A stretch of DNA of 64,000 bases from Sporosarcina sp. (GTDB lineage: Bacteria; Bacillota; Bacilli; Bacillales_A; Planococcaceae). The notes below the pieces were generated by a model that was not told the origin of the DNA, ran no database searches, and saw only the letters and a list, made by a program, of their open reading frames with translations. Both the position numbers and the translations under genes were made by a program. Positions 8,244 to 18,921 of this stretch are shown piece by piece. Each line of letters starts with the position of its first letter. The first letter of the stretch is position 1. Location: NCBI GenBank assembly GCA_026169375.1, contig JAPFCR010000012.1:22182-86181 (forward strand). The letters are read 5' to 3'.

Positions 8244-9080
8244 TTATTCTTCTACGCCTTGAATTGTTTCAGGGTCTATAAATCCATACTCCTTTGCACG
8301 TAAGCTTTCTACAATGTCTTCTAAAGCTTCCGCAGTCCATTCTCTGTCATGCATAAGCAGGTTCGCACCATCACGCATAAACTCTGTATTAACCATAATA
8401 TCCGCAAGTGCGTCTGCATCCATATATTGTTTTTCCCAGTCGTATCCGTACGTCCAATTCATTAATAACATGTCATCATCTGCCACTAACTGCTTACTGT
8501 AATCTGTATTAATACCGTGTGGCGCACGGAAGAACTTCGGACGTTCTCCAATAATTTCTTCTACTTTATCACTCACAAACATAATTTCTTCATGCTGTTC
8601 TTCTTCTGTTAAATCTGTGAGCTTTGCATGTGTTTTCGTATGATTTCCAATTGCAAATCCCATATCATGAATTTCTTTTAAAGCTGCTTGCTGCTCATCA
8701 GAATCTAAAAAATGACCATTAACAAAGAAAATTGCTGGTGCATCCAATTCTTTCAATGTTTTCGCCATATCTAATGCATATTTGTCTGGTGCGTCGTCAA
8801 TTGTTAACAAAACAACTTGTGCATCTGCATCATCAATTGGTTGGAACCCCCAAGCTGCATCTAATTCGTAAAGCGGCTCTTTTACTTTATTCTCTTCGTC
8901 CTCGTCTTTTTCTTTTTCTTTTTCATCTTCAAGATCAATTTCTTGTTGCTCTTCATTTTCTTTTTCGACTGCTGCATCATGGTTCGTTTCATCTTGCTCT
9001 TTTTCTTTCGTTCCTTCTTCCGTACAAGCAGCTAACACTAAACTTAGGGCTGCGATTATGTAGATTATTGACTTCTTCAT
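8244..9080 (-). CDS. Polysaccharide deacetylase (NodB domain) lipoprotein
   Basis: 278 residues. A lipoprotein signal peptide ends in LVLAAC (lipid Cys about residue 19). An acidic, Glu/Lys/Asp-rich linker follows (about 20-68), then a NodB-type carbohydrate esterase 4 domain. Motifs are LLTIDDAPD (metal Asp pair), IGNHTKTH (metal His) and RAPHG. It should remove acetyl groups from cell-surface glycans such as peptidoglycan, at the outer face of the membrane. ATG at 9080 follows AAAGGAAAA. It stands alone between terminators. Confidence 0.9.
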   Translation of the reverse strand: MKKSIIYIIAALSLVLAACTEEGTKEKEQDETNHDAAVEKENEEQQEIDLEDEKEKEKDEDEENKVKEPLYELDAAWGFQPIDDADAQVVLLTIDDAPDKYALDMAKTLKELDAPAIFFVNGHFLDSDEQQAALKEIHDMGFAIGNHTKTHAKLTDLTEEEQHEEIMFVSDKVEEIIGERPKFFRAPHGINTDYSKQLVADDDMLLMNWTYGYDWEKQYMDADALADIMVNTEFMRDGANLLMHDREWTAEALEDIVESLRAKEYGFIDPETIQGVEE

Positions 9081-9154
9081 TTTCGATTTTCCTTTCTATA
9101 TGTATATTTTAACATATTGCATCATGATGACTATACCCGCTTCTCAAAATAATA

Positions 9155-9208
9155 AAAGCGTTATGAAGATGTTTTTCAGGTAAACAACCTGTCATCTTCA
9201 TAACGCCT
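9155..9208 (-). terminator. Terminator after katE-like gene
   Basis: 14-bp inverted repeat GCGTTATGAAGATG (9158-9171) and CATCTTCATAACGC (9193-9206), with a smaller CAGGT/ACCTG hairpin in its loop, followed by a T-rich tract on the minus strand. Confidence 0.8.
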
Positions 9209-9248
9209 TCTAGCTATTTCCTTTAAAAAAGAAATTCAATAAAGAAAT

Positions 9249-11318
9249 TTATAGACGATCCCAGAAGCGCTGTGTTGCAATTGCTTTTATAAACTCTTCA
9301 TTGAAATTCGGATTCTTTTCTGCAAATACAACGCCTGCTAAATTATTTTGATTCGTTGAATGAATATATTTTCTTCCAGTACTCGCCACTCCAATCGGCT
9401 TGTAATGCTTATAAGCCTCTCCAACAAACTGTAAAACATTTTGCTCAAACTGTGCCTGTTGATTGCTTTTTCCACCGACTATATAAAGTGAATCTACCAA
9501 AACAGGAGAGGTCGAAACAAATGGTTTATCGACTTGAATCGTCGTGCCATCATCTCCAACTAAATCCCCCATATCTTCACTAATCACTTCTACAAAGACT
9601 CCGTATTCTTTCAACACATCAAAAACACGTTTCACTTCTTTTCCGTTAAATCCATTGCCAATGAGAACACCTACTTTTTGCGTATAAGCATAATGCGGCG
9701 TGTTTTTCATACTGACTGCAGGTGAGCTCGCTGAAACAGGAACATTTTCTATGTCAGGTTTCTTCACCCCTACACGTTTCGCAATCGCACTTGCCATTCC
9801 CGTGTCGACATTCGCAAACATATCGACCACTCTTTGCCGAACTACTTTTTCCTTTACATATCCGAGGTGAAATGTAAATGTTTTAATAATATGCTCTTTC
9901 TCAACAGGGGACATACTATTCCAAAAAAGTCTAGCTTGTGAGAAAAAATCAAAGAAAGATTCCCCAGGACGGTCCCGTGTTACACGCCCTTCTACTTTCT
10001 TTGGATAATTTTCATATCCCCCTTCTTCAGGCGGTGTTTCTGCTGGTGTATTGTTCGCTAATTGATTTTCATGATAATTAACCGAGTCAACATCAATTCG
10101 ATATCTTGAGTAGCTATCTCGTTGATTATAATTTACTTTTGCAATAGGCCTATTAACAGGGATATCATTTATATTTCCCGTACCTAATCGGTGATAATCT
10201 GTATCTCGATAAGCAAAAGAACGACCTTGTAAAACTGGGTCATTACTAAAATCGATGCCTGGGACGAGTGTAGATGGATCAAAGGATACTTGTTCTTCTT
10301 CCGCGAAATGATTATCGACGAGTTTATTTAATGTCATTTTTCCAATGATTTCAACCGGAATAACTTCTTCAGGCCAAAACTTCGTATCATCTAAAATATC
10401 AAAGTCGTACTTAAATTCATCTTTCTCATCAATGAGCTGAATGCCTAATTCGTATTCAGGATAGGCTCCACTTGAAATGGCTTCCTTCAAATCTCGACGA
10501 TGGTAATCCGGGTCTACTCCGCCTATAATATTTGCTTCGTCTAATAATAATGAATGTACGCCGAGAATCGGTTTCCATGTGAATCTGACAAACGTTGACT
10601 TCCCTTGTTCATTAATGAAACGGAATGTATTCACTGGCCACGCTTCCATCATTCGCCAACTTCTTGGACGTCCCCTGTCAGACATGAGCCACATAATAAA
10701 ATGAGCAATTTCTTGGTTGCTTGTAATATAATCCCACGCATTGTCATGAGCGACCGTAGCTTGTGGGACGTCTGTTTTTGGATTTGGCTTTACAGCATGC
10801 ACAAAGTCTGCAAATTTCATCGCATCCATTACAGAAAATACAGCAAATGAAAGTGCCAACATATCGTAATTTCCTTCTTCCGTATAAAACTTTGTCGCAA
10901 AACCACGAATGTCAACTGCCGTATCTTTAGATCCCTTACTTCCAATGAAATTTGAAAAACGAACAAATACAGGTGTTTTTGTTCCTGGCTCTTGTAAAAA
11001 ACCAGCTCTCGTAACATGGCTTAATGATTTATATAACTCAAATTCTCCGTACGCACCGTCTCCTCTTGCATGAACAACTTTTTCAGGAATTCGCTCTCGG
11101 TTAAAATGAGATTGTTTTTTATAAAACTGAAAGTCTTGTAAAAGTGTAGGTCCCCGTTTTCCCGCTCTTAAAGACCAACGATCATTCGAAACCTTCGTCC
11201 CGCCATCAGTTGTTAGCTTTTTACCGGGTCCTGTATTTTGTTTTTTATACTGTTTTAACTGCTCCTCTTTCGGATTATGTTTCCCTTGGTTCTTTTTATT
11301 ATGATTATCTTTTCCCAC
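9249..11318 (-). CDS. katE: Large-subunit (HPII/KatE type) catalase, distal-site variant
   Basis: 689-residue protein with the clade 2 heme catalase layout: basic N-terminal arm, catalase core (about 45-545), and a C-terminal DJ-1/PfpI-like domain (about 560-689). Distal His is present in EKVVHARGDG (H83) and Ser in VRFSN (S122). The proximal Tyr signature is present as RSFAYRDTD. However, the normally invariant block DLVGNNTP is DMLALSFA here (residues 152-159), so the distal Asn is absent, and the conserved DTVRD is DTAVD. Heme binding is likely; normal catalase activity is uncertain. Start is GTG at 11318 behind AAAGGTGAT. Monocistronic. Confidence 0.88.
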   Translation of the reverse strand: MGKDNHNKKNQGKHNPKEEQLKQYKKQNTGPGKKLTTDGGTKVSNDRWSLRAGKRGPTLLQDFQFYKKQSHFNRERIPEKVVHARGDGAYGEFELYKSLSHVTRAGFLQEPGTKTPVFVRFSNFIGSKGSKDTAVDIRGFATKFYTEEGNYDMLALSFAVFSVMDAMKFADFVHAVKPNPKTDVPQATVAHDNAWDYITSNQEIAHFIMWLMSDRGRPRSWRMMEAWPVNTFRFINEQGKSTFVRFTWKPILGVHSLLLDEANIIGGVDPDYHRRDLKEAISSGAYPEYELGIQLIDEKDEFKYDFDILDDTKFWPEEVIPVEIIGKMTLNKLVDNHFAEEEQVSFDPSTLVPGIDFSNDPVLQGRSFAYRDTDYHRLGTGNINDIPVNRPIAKVNYNQRDSYSRYRIDVDSVNYHENQLANNTPAETPPEEGGYENYPKKVEGRVTRDRPGESFFDFFSQARLFWNSMSPVEKEHIIKTFTFHLGYVKEKVVRQRVVDMFANVDTGMASAIAKRVGVKKPDIENVPVSASSPAVSMKNTPHYAYTQKVGVLIGNGFNGKEVKRVFDVLKEYGVFVEVISEDMGDLVGDDGTTIQVDKPFVSTSPVLVDSLYIVGGKSNQQAQFEQNVLQFVGEAYKHYKPIGVASTGRKYIHSTNQNNLAGVVFAEKNPNFNEEFIKAIATQRFWDRL

Positions 11319-11413
11319 TAAATCACCTTTTCTATTTCATTTTCTCTATCCAAATAGATTATATGATTCAGTGAATTTTTTATGCGGGTAAACTAGCAAT
11401 ATATACAACGTCA

Positions 11414-11449
11414 AAAAACCTACAAGGCTATAATGCCTTGTAGGTTTTC
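11414..11449 (-). terminator. Terminator of the pdh operon
   Basis: Inverted repeat ACCTACAAGGC and GCCTTGTAGGT with TTTTTT after it on the minus strand, a few bases beyond the pdhD stop. Confidence 0.92.
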
Positions 11450-11454
11450 TTTGA

Positions 11455-12861
11455 TTACATCATATGGATTGGTTTACCTAAAACTACTTCTGCTGCTTCC
11501 ATCGTAATTTCACCTAATGTTGGGTGAGCGTGAATCGTCATTGCAATATCTTCAAGTGTCATACCTGCTTCAATCGCAAGACCTAGCTCAGAAATCATAT
11601 CTGATGCATTTTCACCAACGATTTGAGCACCTAACAGAAGTCCGTCTTCTTTACGTGCAACTAGCTTTACAAAGCCATCTGTCTTATCTAGTGCGATTGC
11701 ACGACCGTTTGCCGCATATGGGAAACGACCCGCAGATACTTCATAGCCTTCTTCTTTTGCTTGCGCTTCGTTTAAACCAACAGTTGCAAGTTCAGGATCT
11801 GTGAAACATACTGCTGGTATTGCTAAGTAATCAATCTCAGATTTTTGTCCTGAAATTGCTTCAGCTGCAATCTTAGCTTCATAAGATGCTTTATGTGCGA
11901 GTTGAGGTCCAGCAACGATATCACCGATTGCATAAATTGAACCGATATTCGTACGACCTTGCTTGTCTATTTCAATTAGACCACGGTCATCCATTTTTAC
12001 ACCAACTTGTTCTAAACCAAGCTCATCAGTGTTTGGACGACGACCAACTGTTACAAGTACATAATCAGCTTCGACTGTTGTTTCTTCGCCTTTTGCTTCA
12101 TACGTTATTTTAACACCGTTATCTGTTTCTTCTACACCTTTAGCAGATGCTTTTGTAATAATTTCAACGCCTTTTTTCTTCAGGCCTTTTTTAACAACTT
12201 GCGTCATTTGCTTTTCAAAGCCTGCTAAAATGTCGTCCGCACCTTCAATAATTGTTACTTCAGCACCTAGGTTTGCATAAGCAGAACCCAGCTCAGTACC
12301 AATATACCCACCACCGATTACAACAAGCTTACCTGGTACTTCTTCTAAGCTTAAAGCAGTTGTCGAGCTAAGTACGCGATCAGAAAATTTAAAGCTTGGG
12401 ATTTCAACTGGACGTGAACCCGTTGCAACAATTACGTTGTTGAATTTATATGTTTGTGCTGATTTTTCATCCATTACACGTACAGTGTGCTCATCAACGA
12501 AATAAGCTTCACCGTTTACAACGTCTACTTTGTTTCCTTTAAGTAAACCTTCAACGCCACCTGTTAAACGTGAAACAACACTGTTTTTGAACTCTTGTGC
12601 TTTTGCAAAATCAAGCTTCACATCAGAAGCTGTAATTCCCATAGCATCTGATTGTTGCGCGTTTACAAAACGCTGACCTACAGAAATTAATGCTTTAGAT
12701 GGAATACAACCAACGTTTAAACAAACGCCACCTAATTGATCTTTCTCAACAACTGTTACTTTTTGACCGAGTTGTGCCGCACGAATTGCCGCAACATACC
12801 CTCCTGGGCCCGATCCGATTACGAGTGTGTCAACTTCTACTGGAAAATCTCCTACAACCAT
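11455..12861 (-). CDS. pdhD: Dihydrolipoamide dehydrogenase (E3)
   Basis: 468-residue flavoprotein that reoxidises dihydrolipoamide with NAD in the pyruvate dehydrogenase complex. It has an N-terminal FAD fold ([15 protein letters not shown]), the redox disulfide in [13 protein letters not shown], a central NAD-binding [10 protein letters not shown], and the C-terminal catalytic [11 protein letters not shown] at 12861 is four bases after the pdhC stop; the ribosome-binding site GGAGGGG overlaps the pdhC stop codon. Last gene of pdhABCD. Confidence 0.97.
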   Translation of the reverse strand: MVVGDFPVEVDTLVIGSGPGGYVAAIRAAQLGQKVTVVEKDQLGGVCLNVGCIPSKALISVGQRFVNAQQSDAMGITASDVKLDFAKAQEFKNSVVSRLTGGVEGLLKGNKVDVVNGEAYFVDEHTVRVMDEKSAQTYKFNNVIVATGSRPVEIPSFKFSDRVLSSTTALSLEEVPGKLVVIGGGYIGTELGSAYANLGAEVTIIEGADDILAGFEKQMTQVVKKGLKKKGVEIITKASAKGVEETDNGVKITYEAKGEETTVEADYVLVTVGRRPNTDELGLEQVGVKMDDRGLIEIDKQGRTNIGSIYAIGDIVAGPQLAHKASYEAKIAAEAISGQKSEIDYLAIPAVCFTDPELATVGLNEAQAKEEGYEVSAGRFPYAANGRAIALDKTDGFVKLVARKEDGLLLGAQIVGENASDMISELGLAIEAGMTLEDIAMTIHAHPTLGEITMEAAEVVLGKPIHMM

Positions 12862-12865
12862 TTTC

Positions 12866-14494
12866 TTACCCCTCCATTAATAAAAGTTCTGGATTACTTA
12901 GCAATCTCTTAATGTGGTTCAACGCATGTTGTGCTGTAGCACCATCCATCATTCTGTGGTCGAATACAAGTGATAGCGCAAGCATTGGAGCTGCAACGAT
13001 TTCCCCATCTTTCACAACTGGTTTTTCAGCGATACGGCCAACACCTAAAATTGCTACTTCTGGGTGGTTAATAATTGGTGTGAACCATTGTCCACCTGCG
13101 GAACCAATGTTTGTAATTGAGCATGATGCACCACTCATTTCAGTTGGTGTCAGCTTTCCATCACGAGCCTTCACTGCAAGTTCGCTAATTTCCTCTGAAA
13201 TTGCAAACATCGATTTACGATCAGCATGTTTAATAACAGGTACGAGAAGTCCGCGGTCCGTATCTGCTGCAATTCCAATATTGTAATAATGTTTTTGAAT
13301 GACTTCCTCTGTCGCATCATCATAAGATGTATTGAGCGCTGGGAATTCACGCAAAGTACTTACAAGAGCTTTAACGATATATGGCAAGTAAGTAAGCTTA
13401 ATATCTTGCTCTGCCGCTATGCCTTTGAACTTATTACGGTGTGCAACAAGCTCAGTAACATCTACCTCATCTAATAATGTAACATGAGGAGCCGTATGTT
13501 TCGAGTTTACCATCGCTTTTGCGATAACTTTTCGAATGCTAGAAATCTTTTCACGTGTTTCCGGGAAGTCGCCTTCAGGTGTAACTGGCGCTTTTGGAGC
13601 TGATTGCGACGCTTTTTCTTTCGCTGGTTTTTCTTTCGTTGCTTCTTCTTGTACTGGTGCTTGATCGCCGCTCATAAACGCTTCAATATCTTCTTTTAAT
13701 ACGCGACCGTTCTTACCAGTGCCTGAAACTTGACGAATGTCTACATCATTTTCACGTGCAAATTTACGAACAGAAGGCATTGCAATAATACGACGGTTCG
13801 TATCTACATCTGCAGTGTTCGCTTTTACTGTACTTTCCTCAGCAGTTTCTTGCACTTGCTCTTCAGCTGGTCCTTCTTCATAGAGATGCTCATAACCTGG
13901 CGCATCGATTTGAATTAATGGGTCTCCTACTACAGAAACCGTTCCTTCTGAGACAAGTAGCTTTTCAACTGTTCCTGCAACTGGTGAAGGAATTTCAACT
14001 ACTGACTTATCATTTTGAATCTCACAAAGTACATCGTCTTCTTCAATCTTTTGGCCTTCTTCTACAAGCCATTTTACAATTTCACCTTCATGGATACCTT
14101 CTCCAATATCTGGTAAACGGAATACATATGCAGCGTTCGTTTTTGCTGTGTTTTCTTTTTTCTTAACCGCTTCGCCTTCTTCAGCAGTCCCTTGAACTTG
14201 CTCTTCAGTTTCCTTTGTTCCTTGAGATGCCCCTTCTTCATATAGATGCTCATAACCTGGCGCATCGATTTGAATTAATGGATCTCCTACTACCGAAACT
14301 GTTCCTTCAGATACAAGTAGCTTTTCAACTGTTCCTGCAACTGGTGAAGGAATTTCAACTACTGACTTATCATTTTGAATCTCACAAAGCACGTCGTCTT
14401 CTTCAATCTTTTGGCCTTCTTCTACAAGCCATTTTACAATCTCACCTTCATGGATACCTTCTCCAATATCCGGTAAACGAAATACATATGCCAC
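12866..14494 (-). CDS. pdhC: Dihydrolipoyl acetyltransferase (E2) with two lipoyl domains
   Basis: 542-residue core subunit of pyruvate dehydrogenase. Domain order is lipoyl domain 1 (about 2-88), acidic linker, lipoyl domain 2 (about 122-208), peripheral-subunit-binding domain ([15 protein letters not shown]), Ala/Pro/Lys linker, then the acetyltransferase domain with catalytic DHRMMDG. Both lipoyl domains carry [11 protein letters not shown], where Lys is lipoylated. B. subtilis PdhC has one lipoyl domain and about 442 residues, so this one is enlarged by duplication. GTG at 14494 is used because GGAAGGGTG precedes it; an ATG at 14527 has no such site. Confidence 0.95.
   Translation of the reverse strand: MAYVFRLPDIGEGIHEGEIVKWLVEEGQKIEEDDVLCEIQNDKSVVEIPSPVAGTVEKLLVSEGTVSVVGDPLIQIDAPGYEHLYEEGASQGTKETEEQVQGTAEEGEAVKKKENTAKTNAAYVFRLPDIGEGIHEGEIVKWLVEEGQKIEEDDVLCEIQNDKSVVEIPSPVAGTVEKLLVSEGTVSVVGDPLIQIDAPGYEHLYEEGPAEEQVQETAEESTVKANTADVDTNRRIIAMPSVRKFARENDVDIRQVSGTGKNGRVLKEDIEAFMSGDQAPVQEEATKEKPAKEKASQSAPKAPVTPEGDFPETREKISSIRKVIAKAMVNSKHTAPHVTLLDEVDVTELVAHRNKFKGIAAEQDIKLTYLPYIVKALVSTLREFPALNTSYDDATEEVIQKHYYNIGIAADTDRGLLVPVIKHADRKSMFAISEEISELAVKARDGKLTPTEMSGASCSITNIGSAGGQWFTPIINHPEVAILGVGRIAEKPVVKDGEIVAAPMLALSLVFDHRMMDGATAQHALNHIKRLLSNPELLLMEG
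13871..14131 (-). repeat. Second copy of tandem lipoyl-domain repeat in pdhC
   Basis: The 261 bases here encode the same 87 residues as 14231-14491. By eye about eleven single-base differences separate the copies and all are silent. The linker after each copy ([10 protein letters not shown] and [10 protein letters not shown]) is also shared, so the duplicated unit is about 120 codons. Confidence 0.9.
14231..14491 (-). repeat. First copy of tandem lipoyl-domain repeat in pdhC
   Basis: Direct-repeat partner of 13871-14131, encoding the N-terminal lipoyl domain of E2. The encoded 87-residue segments are identical. Confidence 0.9.
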
Positions 14495-14564
14495 ATGATT
14501 CACCCTTCCTAATTTTTTATGTTCCATTTAATCATCAACATTAAATTTATATAGCATTCAATTT

Positions 14565-14601
14565 ACGTCCAGACTTTGAAAAACTTCAAAGTCTGTGACG
14601 T
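14565..14601 (-). promoter_or_regulatory. Intercistronic hairpin between pdhB and pdhC
   Basis: Inverted repeat with arms AGACTTTGAA and TTCAAAGTCT, extended by ACGTC/GACGT outside a 1-2 base mismatch. It lies in the 115-base gap between pdhB and pdhC and has no U-run, so it is not a standard terminator. It may be an mRNA processing or stabilising element; no function is proven. Confidence 0.6.
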
Positions 14602-14609
14602 TCAATTCA

Positions 14610-15587
14610 TTAAAACGTTAATACTTTTTTAGCTGTTTCAATAATATCGTTTACATCTGGCAACCAAGCCTTCTCACCTTGTGCATATGGATAAATTGTA
14701 TCAGGTGCTGTTACACGTAATACAGGCGCTTCTAAACTTAAAATTGCACGCTCTGTAATTTCTGTTACAACATTCGCCGCGATGCCAGCTTGCTTCTGTG
14801 CTTCTTGTACAACAATTGCACGGTTTGTTTTTTCAACAGATGCAATAATTGTTTCAATATCAAGTGGGTGCACTGTACGTAAGTCAATAACTTCTACAGA
14901 ATGCCCTTCTTTTTCAAGTTCTTCAGCTGCTTTTAAGCTTTCATGAACCATTGCACCATAAGTAATGATTGATAGATCAGTTCCTTCGCGTTTCACATCC
15001 GCTTTTCCAAGTGGAATTGTGTATGCTTCTTCTGGAACCTCTTCTCTAAATGAACGGTAAAGTTTCATATGCTCTAAGTAAACAACTGGATTATCATCTC
15101 TAATTGCTGAAATTAAAAGACCTTTTGCATCATATGGTGTTGATGGGATCACAACTGTAATCCCAGGTTGTGCTGTCATTAAACTTTCTAAACTATCTGC
15201 GTGCATTTCAGGCGTTGCAACACCACCACCAAATGGAGAACGTATTGTTACTGGTGCGTTGAAACGACCTCCACTTCTAAAACGCATACGTGCGAGTTGA
15301 CCGCTAATCGAGTCCATTACTTCAAAAACGAAGCCAAAGAACTGAATTTCCATAACTGAACGGAAACCTGTTAGTGATAACCCAATTGAAAGTCCACCAA
15401 TTCCAGACTCAGCTAAAGGCGTGTCAAACACACGATCTTCACCGAATTCTTTTTGTAAACCTTCTGTTGCTCTGAACACACCACCGTTAACCCCAACATC
15501 TTCACCGAAGACGAGAACGTTTTCATCATTTTCCAACTCATTTTTCATAGCATCGTTAATTGCTTGAATCATCGTCATTTGTGCCAT
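14610..15587 (-). CDS. pdhB: Pyruvate dehydrogenase E1 beta subunit
   Basis: 325-residue transketolase-like subunit that forms the E1 heterotetramer with PdhA and helps bind thiamine diphosphate. It begins [18 protein letters not shown] and has the family blocks [32 protein letters not shown] and [20 protein letters not shown] at 15587 is three bases after the pdhA stop, with AAGGAG inside the end of pdhA, so translation is probably coupled. Full length. Confidence 0.97.
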   Translation of the reverse strand: MAQMTMIQAINDAMKNELENDENVLVFGEDVGVNGGVFRATEGLQKEFGEDRVFDTPLAESGIGGLSIGLSLTGFRSVMEIQFFGFVFEVMDSISGQLARMRFRSGGRFNAPVTIRSPFGGGVATPEMHADSLESLMTAQPGITVVIPSTPYDAKGLLISAIRDDNPVVYLEHMKLYRSFREEVPEEAYTIPLGKADVKREGTDLSIITYGAMVHESLKAAEELEKEGHSVEVIDLRTVHPLDIETIIASVEKTNRAIVVQEAQKQAGIAANVVTEITERAILSLEAPVLRVTAPDTIYPYAQGEKAWLPDVNDIIETAKKVLTF

Positions 15588-15590
15588 CGG

Positions 15591-16733
<1,143 letters not shown>

Positions 16734-16739
16734 TTATAA

Positions 16740-17183
16740 TTAACTTCTTTAATGATTAGTACAATCAATTCAACACCCAGTATACAGAATTAATATCACG
16801 TGGTCAAACATTGTGTTTTATCAATCTTTAACTACATCTTTCGGATTTTCACAATACTTGAACCAACCAAACTGTATTACCACAATAAACCATCTGTACT
16901 ACAATAGATTCAGTCCACCTATCATGGATTTTCACTTTATGATCAATAATAATTTAGCCGAAAATTACATCTCTCGCCATAGATTAAAACAAGAAATCTC
17001 TATAATTAACGCAGTCATTTCCGTTGAAGTTTTTCCAAATCATTATTCTAATCTAAAGTAACCCATTCACCACTAAAATCTAGCATTCTTTTTTAATTAG
17101 TAGAACAAAACTTTTCTTATAATGTTAGATATTTCGTTATTCCTCTTCACAAATCATAAAAACCGCTTAATGATTTTCATGCA
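16740..17183. other. AT-rich intergenic region upstream of pdhA
   Basis: Gap of about 440 bases between the pdh promoter region and the ykyA terminator. An 82-codon reading at 16813-17061 has no ribosome-binding site and no recognisable motif. I see no RNA gene or repeat here. Confidence 0.6.
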
Positions 17184-17224
17184 TAAAAAAACAGGCACGC
17201 ATTAATTAACGTACCCGCTTTTTA
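17184..17224 (-). terminator. Terminator after ykyA
   Basis: GGTACG/CGTGCC stem flanked by G-T pairs and an A-run/T-run, followed by seven T residues on the minus strand. Confidence 0.75.
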
Positions 17225-17233
17225 TAATTTTAC

Positions 17234-17875
17234 TCATGATTCTTTTTTTAAAAAGCTATAAACTTCATCTCTCGTTTGATTTAATGCAGTTGTTAATTCA
17301 TTAAAATCTTCTATCGCTACAATAACAGCCTCATTTTGAGTGTTGATCGAATCAACTTGTTCATTAAGTTTTGTAACATCTGTTTCCTCATCTATTAACA
17401 AATCGTATAATGTTTCCTGCATATTCGTTAACTCTTTATATTCTTCAACAAAGACAGCGTGTGCTTCATAACGTTTTGTCACTGCTTCTTTTAATTTTTC
17501 TACTTCCTTTTGCTCATTCGCTTCTAACTTTTCTTCAACTTTATCAAATTCAGCAAATAATTCTGTCGCACTTTTCATTGCTTTTTCTTCTTCTTCAATT
17601 TTTTCTATTCTTTCTTCCACTAACTTTTGTAACTGTTCTACATTCTCTTCTAACTGCTCTTTTTCTTCTTGTGTTAACTCCATTGTTTCATTAAATAACT
17701 TCTGCTCTTCTTGTTCAAGATCTTGCAACTCTTTTTGACTGTCTCGATATGTATTTTCAGCACTATACATGTCTCCCAATACTTTGGATACTCTATCTTC
17801 AGTGGTCGCACTAAATGAGCAACCTGATAATAATAGTGCACCTAAAATTGCTACTGTAAATAGATGTTTTTTCAC
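17234..17875 (-). CDS. ykyA: YkyA family lipoprotein
   Basis: 213 residues: lipoprotein signal peptide ending LLLSGC (lipid Cys about residue 18), then a long, highly charged coiled coil rich in Glu, Lys and Gln. This matches YkyA, found next to defB and the pdh operon in B. subtilis. It should be anchored on the outer membrane face. It has been called a putative cell-wall binding protein, but its role is unknown. GTG at 17875 follows GGAGGGAG; an upstream ATG at 17929 would add a non-signal extension. Confidence 0.85.
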   Translation of the reverse strand: MKKHLFTVAILGALLLSGCSFSATTEDRVSKVLGDMYSAENTYRDSQKELQDLEQEEQKLFNETMELTQEEKEQLEENVEQLQKLVEERIEKIEEEEKAMKSATELFAEFDKVEEKLEANEQKEVEKLKEAVTKRYEAHAVFVEEYKELTNMQETLYDLLIDEETDVTKLNEQVDSINTQNEAVIVAIEDFNELTTALNQTRDEVYSFLKKES

Positions 17876-18008
17876 TTGTACTCCCTCCAATTTGTTTTGA
17901 ATTATAGTATTAATACTCTCATAATTCAAGCATACACCAAAATTCTTTCAAGCTTTTTAAAATTGGTTTATACTTATAAATAAATATAGGTTGAAAGGAT
18001 GTTTCAAT

Positions 18009-18566
18009 ATGATTCTCATGAAAGACATTGTACGCGAAGGTCATCCCGCGTTACGAAAACAAGCACATGCTTTATCATTCCCACTTACAGATCAAGAACG
18101 TCAATTAGGAAATGATTTGTTAGAATATGTAAAGAATAGTCAAGACCCAGATATCTCTGAAAAACATCATTTACGTGCTGGCATCGGACTCGCTGCCCCA
18201 CAAGTAAATGAATCTGTTCAAATGTTTGCGTTACACATTCCTGATGAAAAAGCGGCGACAATTAGCTTTGTCGCTATAAATCCTAAGATTATTAGTCATT
18301 CTGTAGAAAAAACTTATTTTACTTCAGGTGAAGGGTGTTTATCAGTAGACCGTGAAGTGGAAGGATTCGTCCCGCGTTATGCGCGTATTACAATCAAAGC
18401 TTTTGATTTAGATGGAAATGAGTTCAAAAAAAGATTCAAAGGACTTGCCGCAATTGCTTTTCAACATGAACTAGATCATTTAAATGGTATTATGTTTTAT
18501 GATCATATTAATCAAGAAAATCCTTATGAAGAAATTCCAAATGCTACACCTTTCGAACGTGATTAA
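18009..18566 (+). CDS. def: Peptide deformylase (DefB type)
   Basis: 185-residue metalloenzyme that removes the formyl group from nascent proteins. All three motifs are intact: GIGLAAPQ, EGCLS (metal Cys) and HELDH (two metal His and catalytic Glu). Length and the insert VKNSQDPDISEKHHLRAG fit the long Gram-positive DefB form. ATG at 18009 follows AAAGGATG; a TTG at 17991 overlaps that site. Divergent from ykyA. A terminator follows at 18603. Confidence 0.96.
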   Translation: MILMKDIVREGHPALRKQAHALSFPLTDQERQLGNDLLEYVKNSQDPDISEKHHLRAGIGLAAPQVNESVQMFALHIPDEKAATISFVAINPKIISHSVEKTYFTSGEGCLSVDREVEGFVPRYARITIKAFDLDGNEFKKRFKGLAAIAFQHELDHLNGIMFYDHINQENPYEEIPNATPFERD

Positions 18567-18602
18567 AAAAGATACAAATTTTAAAATTCATCATGCTTGA
18601 AC

Positions 18603-18648
18603 CGCACCCCAATTGTTAGCACTCTCTAATAATTGGAGGTGCGTTTTT
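18603..18648 (+). terminator. Terminator after def
   Basis: GCACCCCAATT pairs with AATTGGAGGTGC (one bulge), followed by TTTTT. Confidence 0.88.
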
Positions 18649-18689
18649 ATGTATAGTAGAGAATGCTTCAAAGTATCTCCCTTGCCTAA

Positions 18690-18718
18690 TTGACGGAATA
18701 TTCAGCCCGTGGTATAAT
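18690..18718 (+). promoter_or_regulatory. Strong sigma-A promoter of the 23-residue peptide unit
   Basis: TTGACG at 18690-18695, a 17-base spacer, then TATAAT at 18713-18718. This is one of the best sigma-A matches in the window. Confidence 0.85.
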
Positions 18719-18741
18719 AGACTACAAGGAGGGAGATTGCC

Positions 18742-18813
18742 ATGTATAAACGCCTTAAACGAAAAGTGTTGAAGCGGCTAGGTGGCATCCTCGGAAGAAA
18801 GACGATTGCATAA
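18742..18813 (+). CDS. 23-residue cationic amphipathic peptide
   Basis: Reads MYKRLKRKVLK then RLGGILGRKTIA: nine Lys/Arg and no acidic residue. Hydrophobic residues fall at 2, 5, 9, 10, 13, 16, 17 and 22, which suggests an amphipathic helix. It has its own near-consensus promoter, AAGGAGGGAGA eight bases before ATG, and a terminator eight bases after the stop, giving an RNA of about 125 nt. I do not recognise it. Options are a membrane-active peptide (type I toxin or phenol-soluble-modulin-like), a basic RNA-binding peptide, or a dual-function small RNA. It lies between def and rpoY-rnjA. Confidence 0.65.
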   Translation: MYKRLKRKVLKRLGGILGRKTIA

Positions 18814-18821
18814 CTTTCTCG

Positions 18822-18852
18822 GCCGACCACAATATTTGGTCGGCTTTTCTTT
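18822..18852 (+). terminator. Terminator of the 23-residue peptide unit
   Basis: Perfect stem GCCGACCA (18822-18829) and TGGTCGGC (18837-18844), followed by TTTTCTTTATTTT. Confidence 0.9.
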
Positions 18853-18921
18853 ATTTTACTTTACTGGCATGATATTATAGAGAGAAAGATTTTAATTGAA
18901 CGTTAAAAAGGAGAGCATAAA

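Noticed and set aside
11517..14544. Long open frames on the plus strand opposite pdhC and pdhD
   Set aside because: Antisense shadows of well-supported genes, Leu/His/Gln-rich, without ribosome-binding sites.
16813..17061. 82-codon open frame upstream of pdhA
   Set aside because: GTG start without ribosome-binding site, His/Asn/Tyr-rich composition of AT-rich noncoding DNA, no family resemblance.
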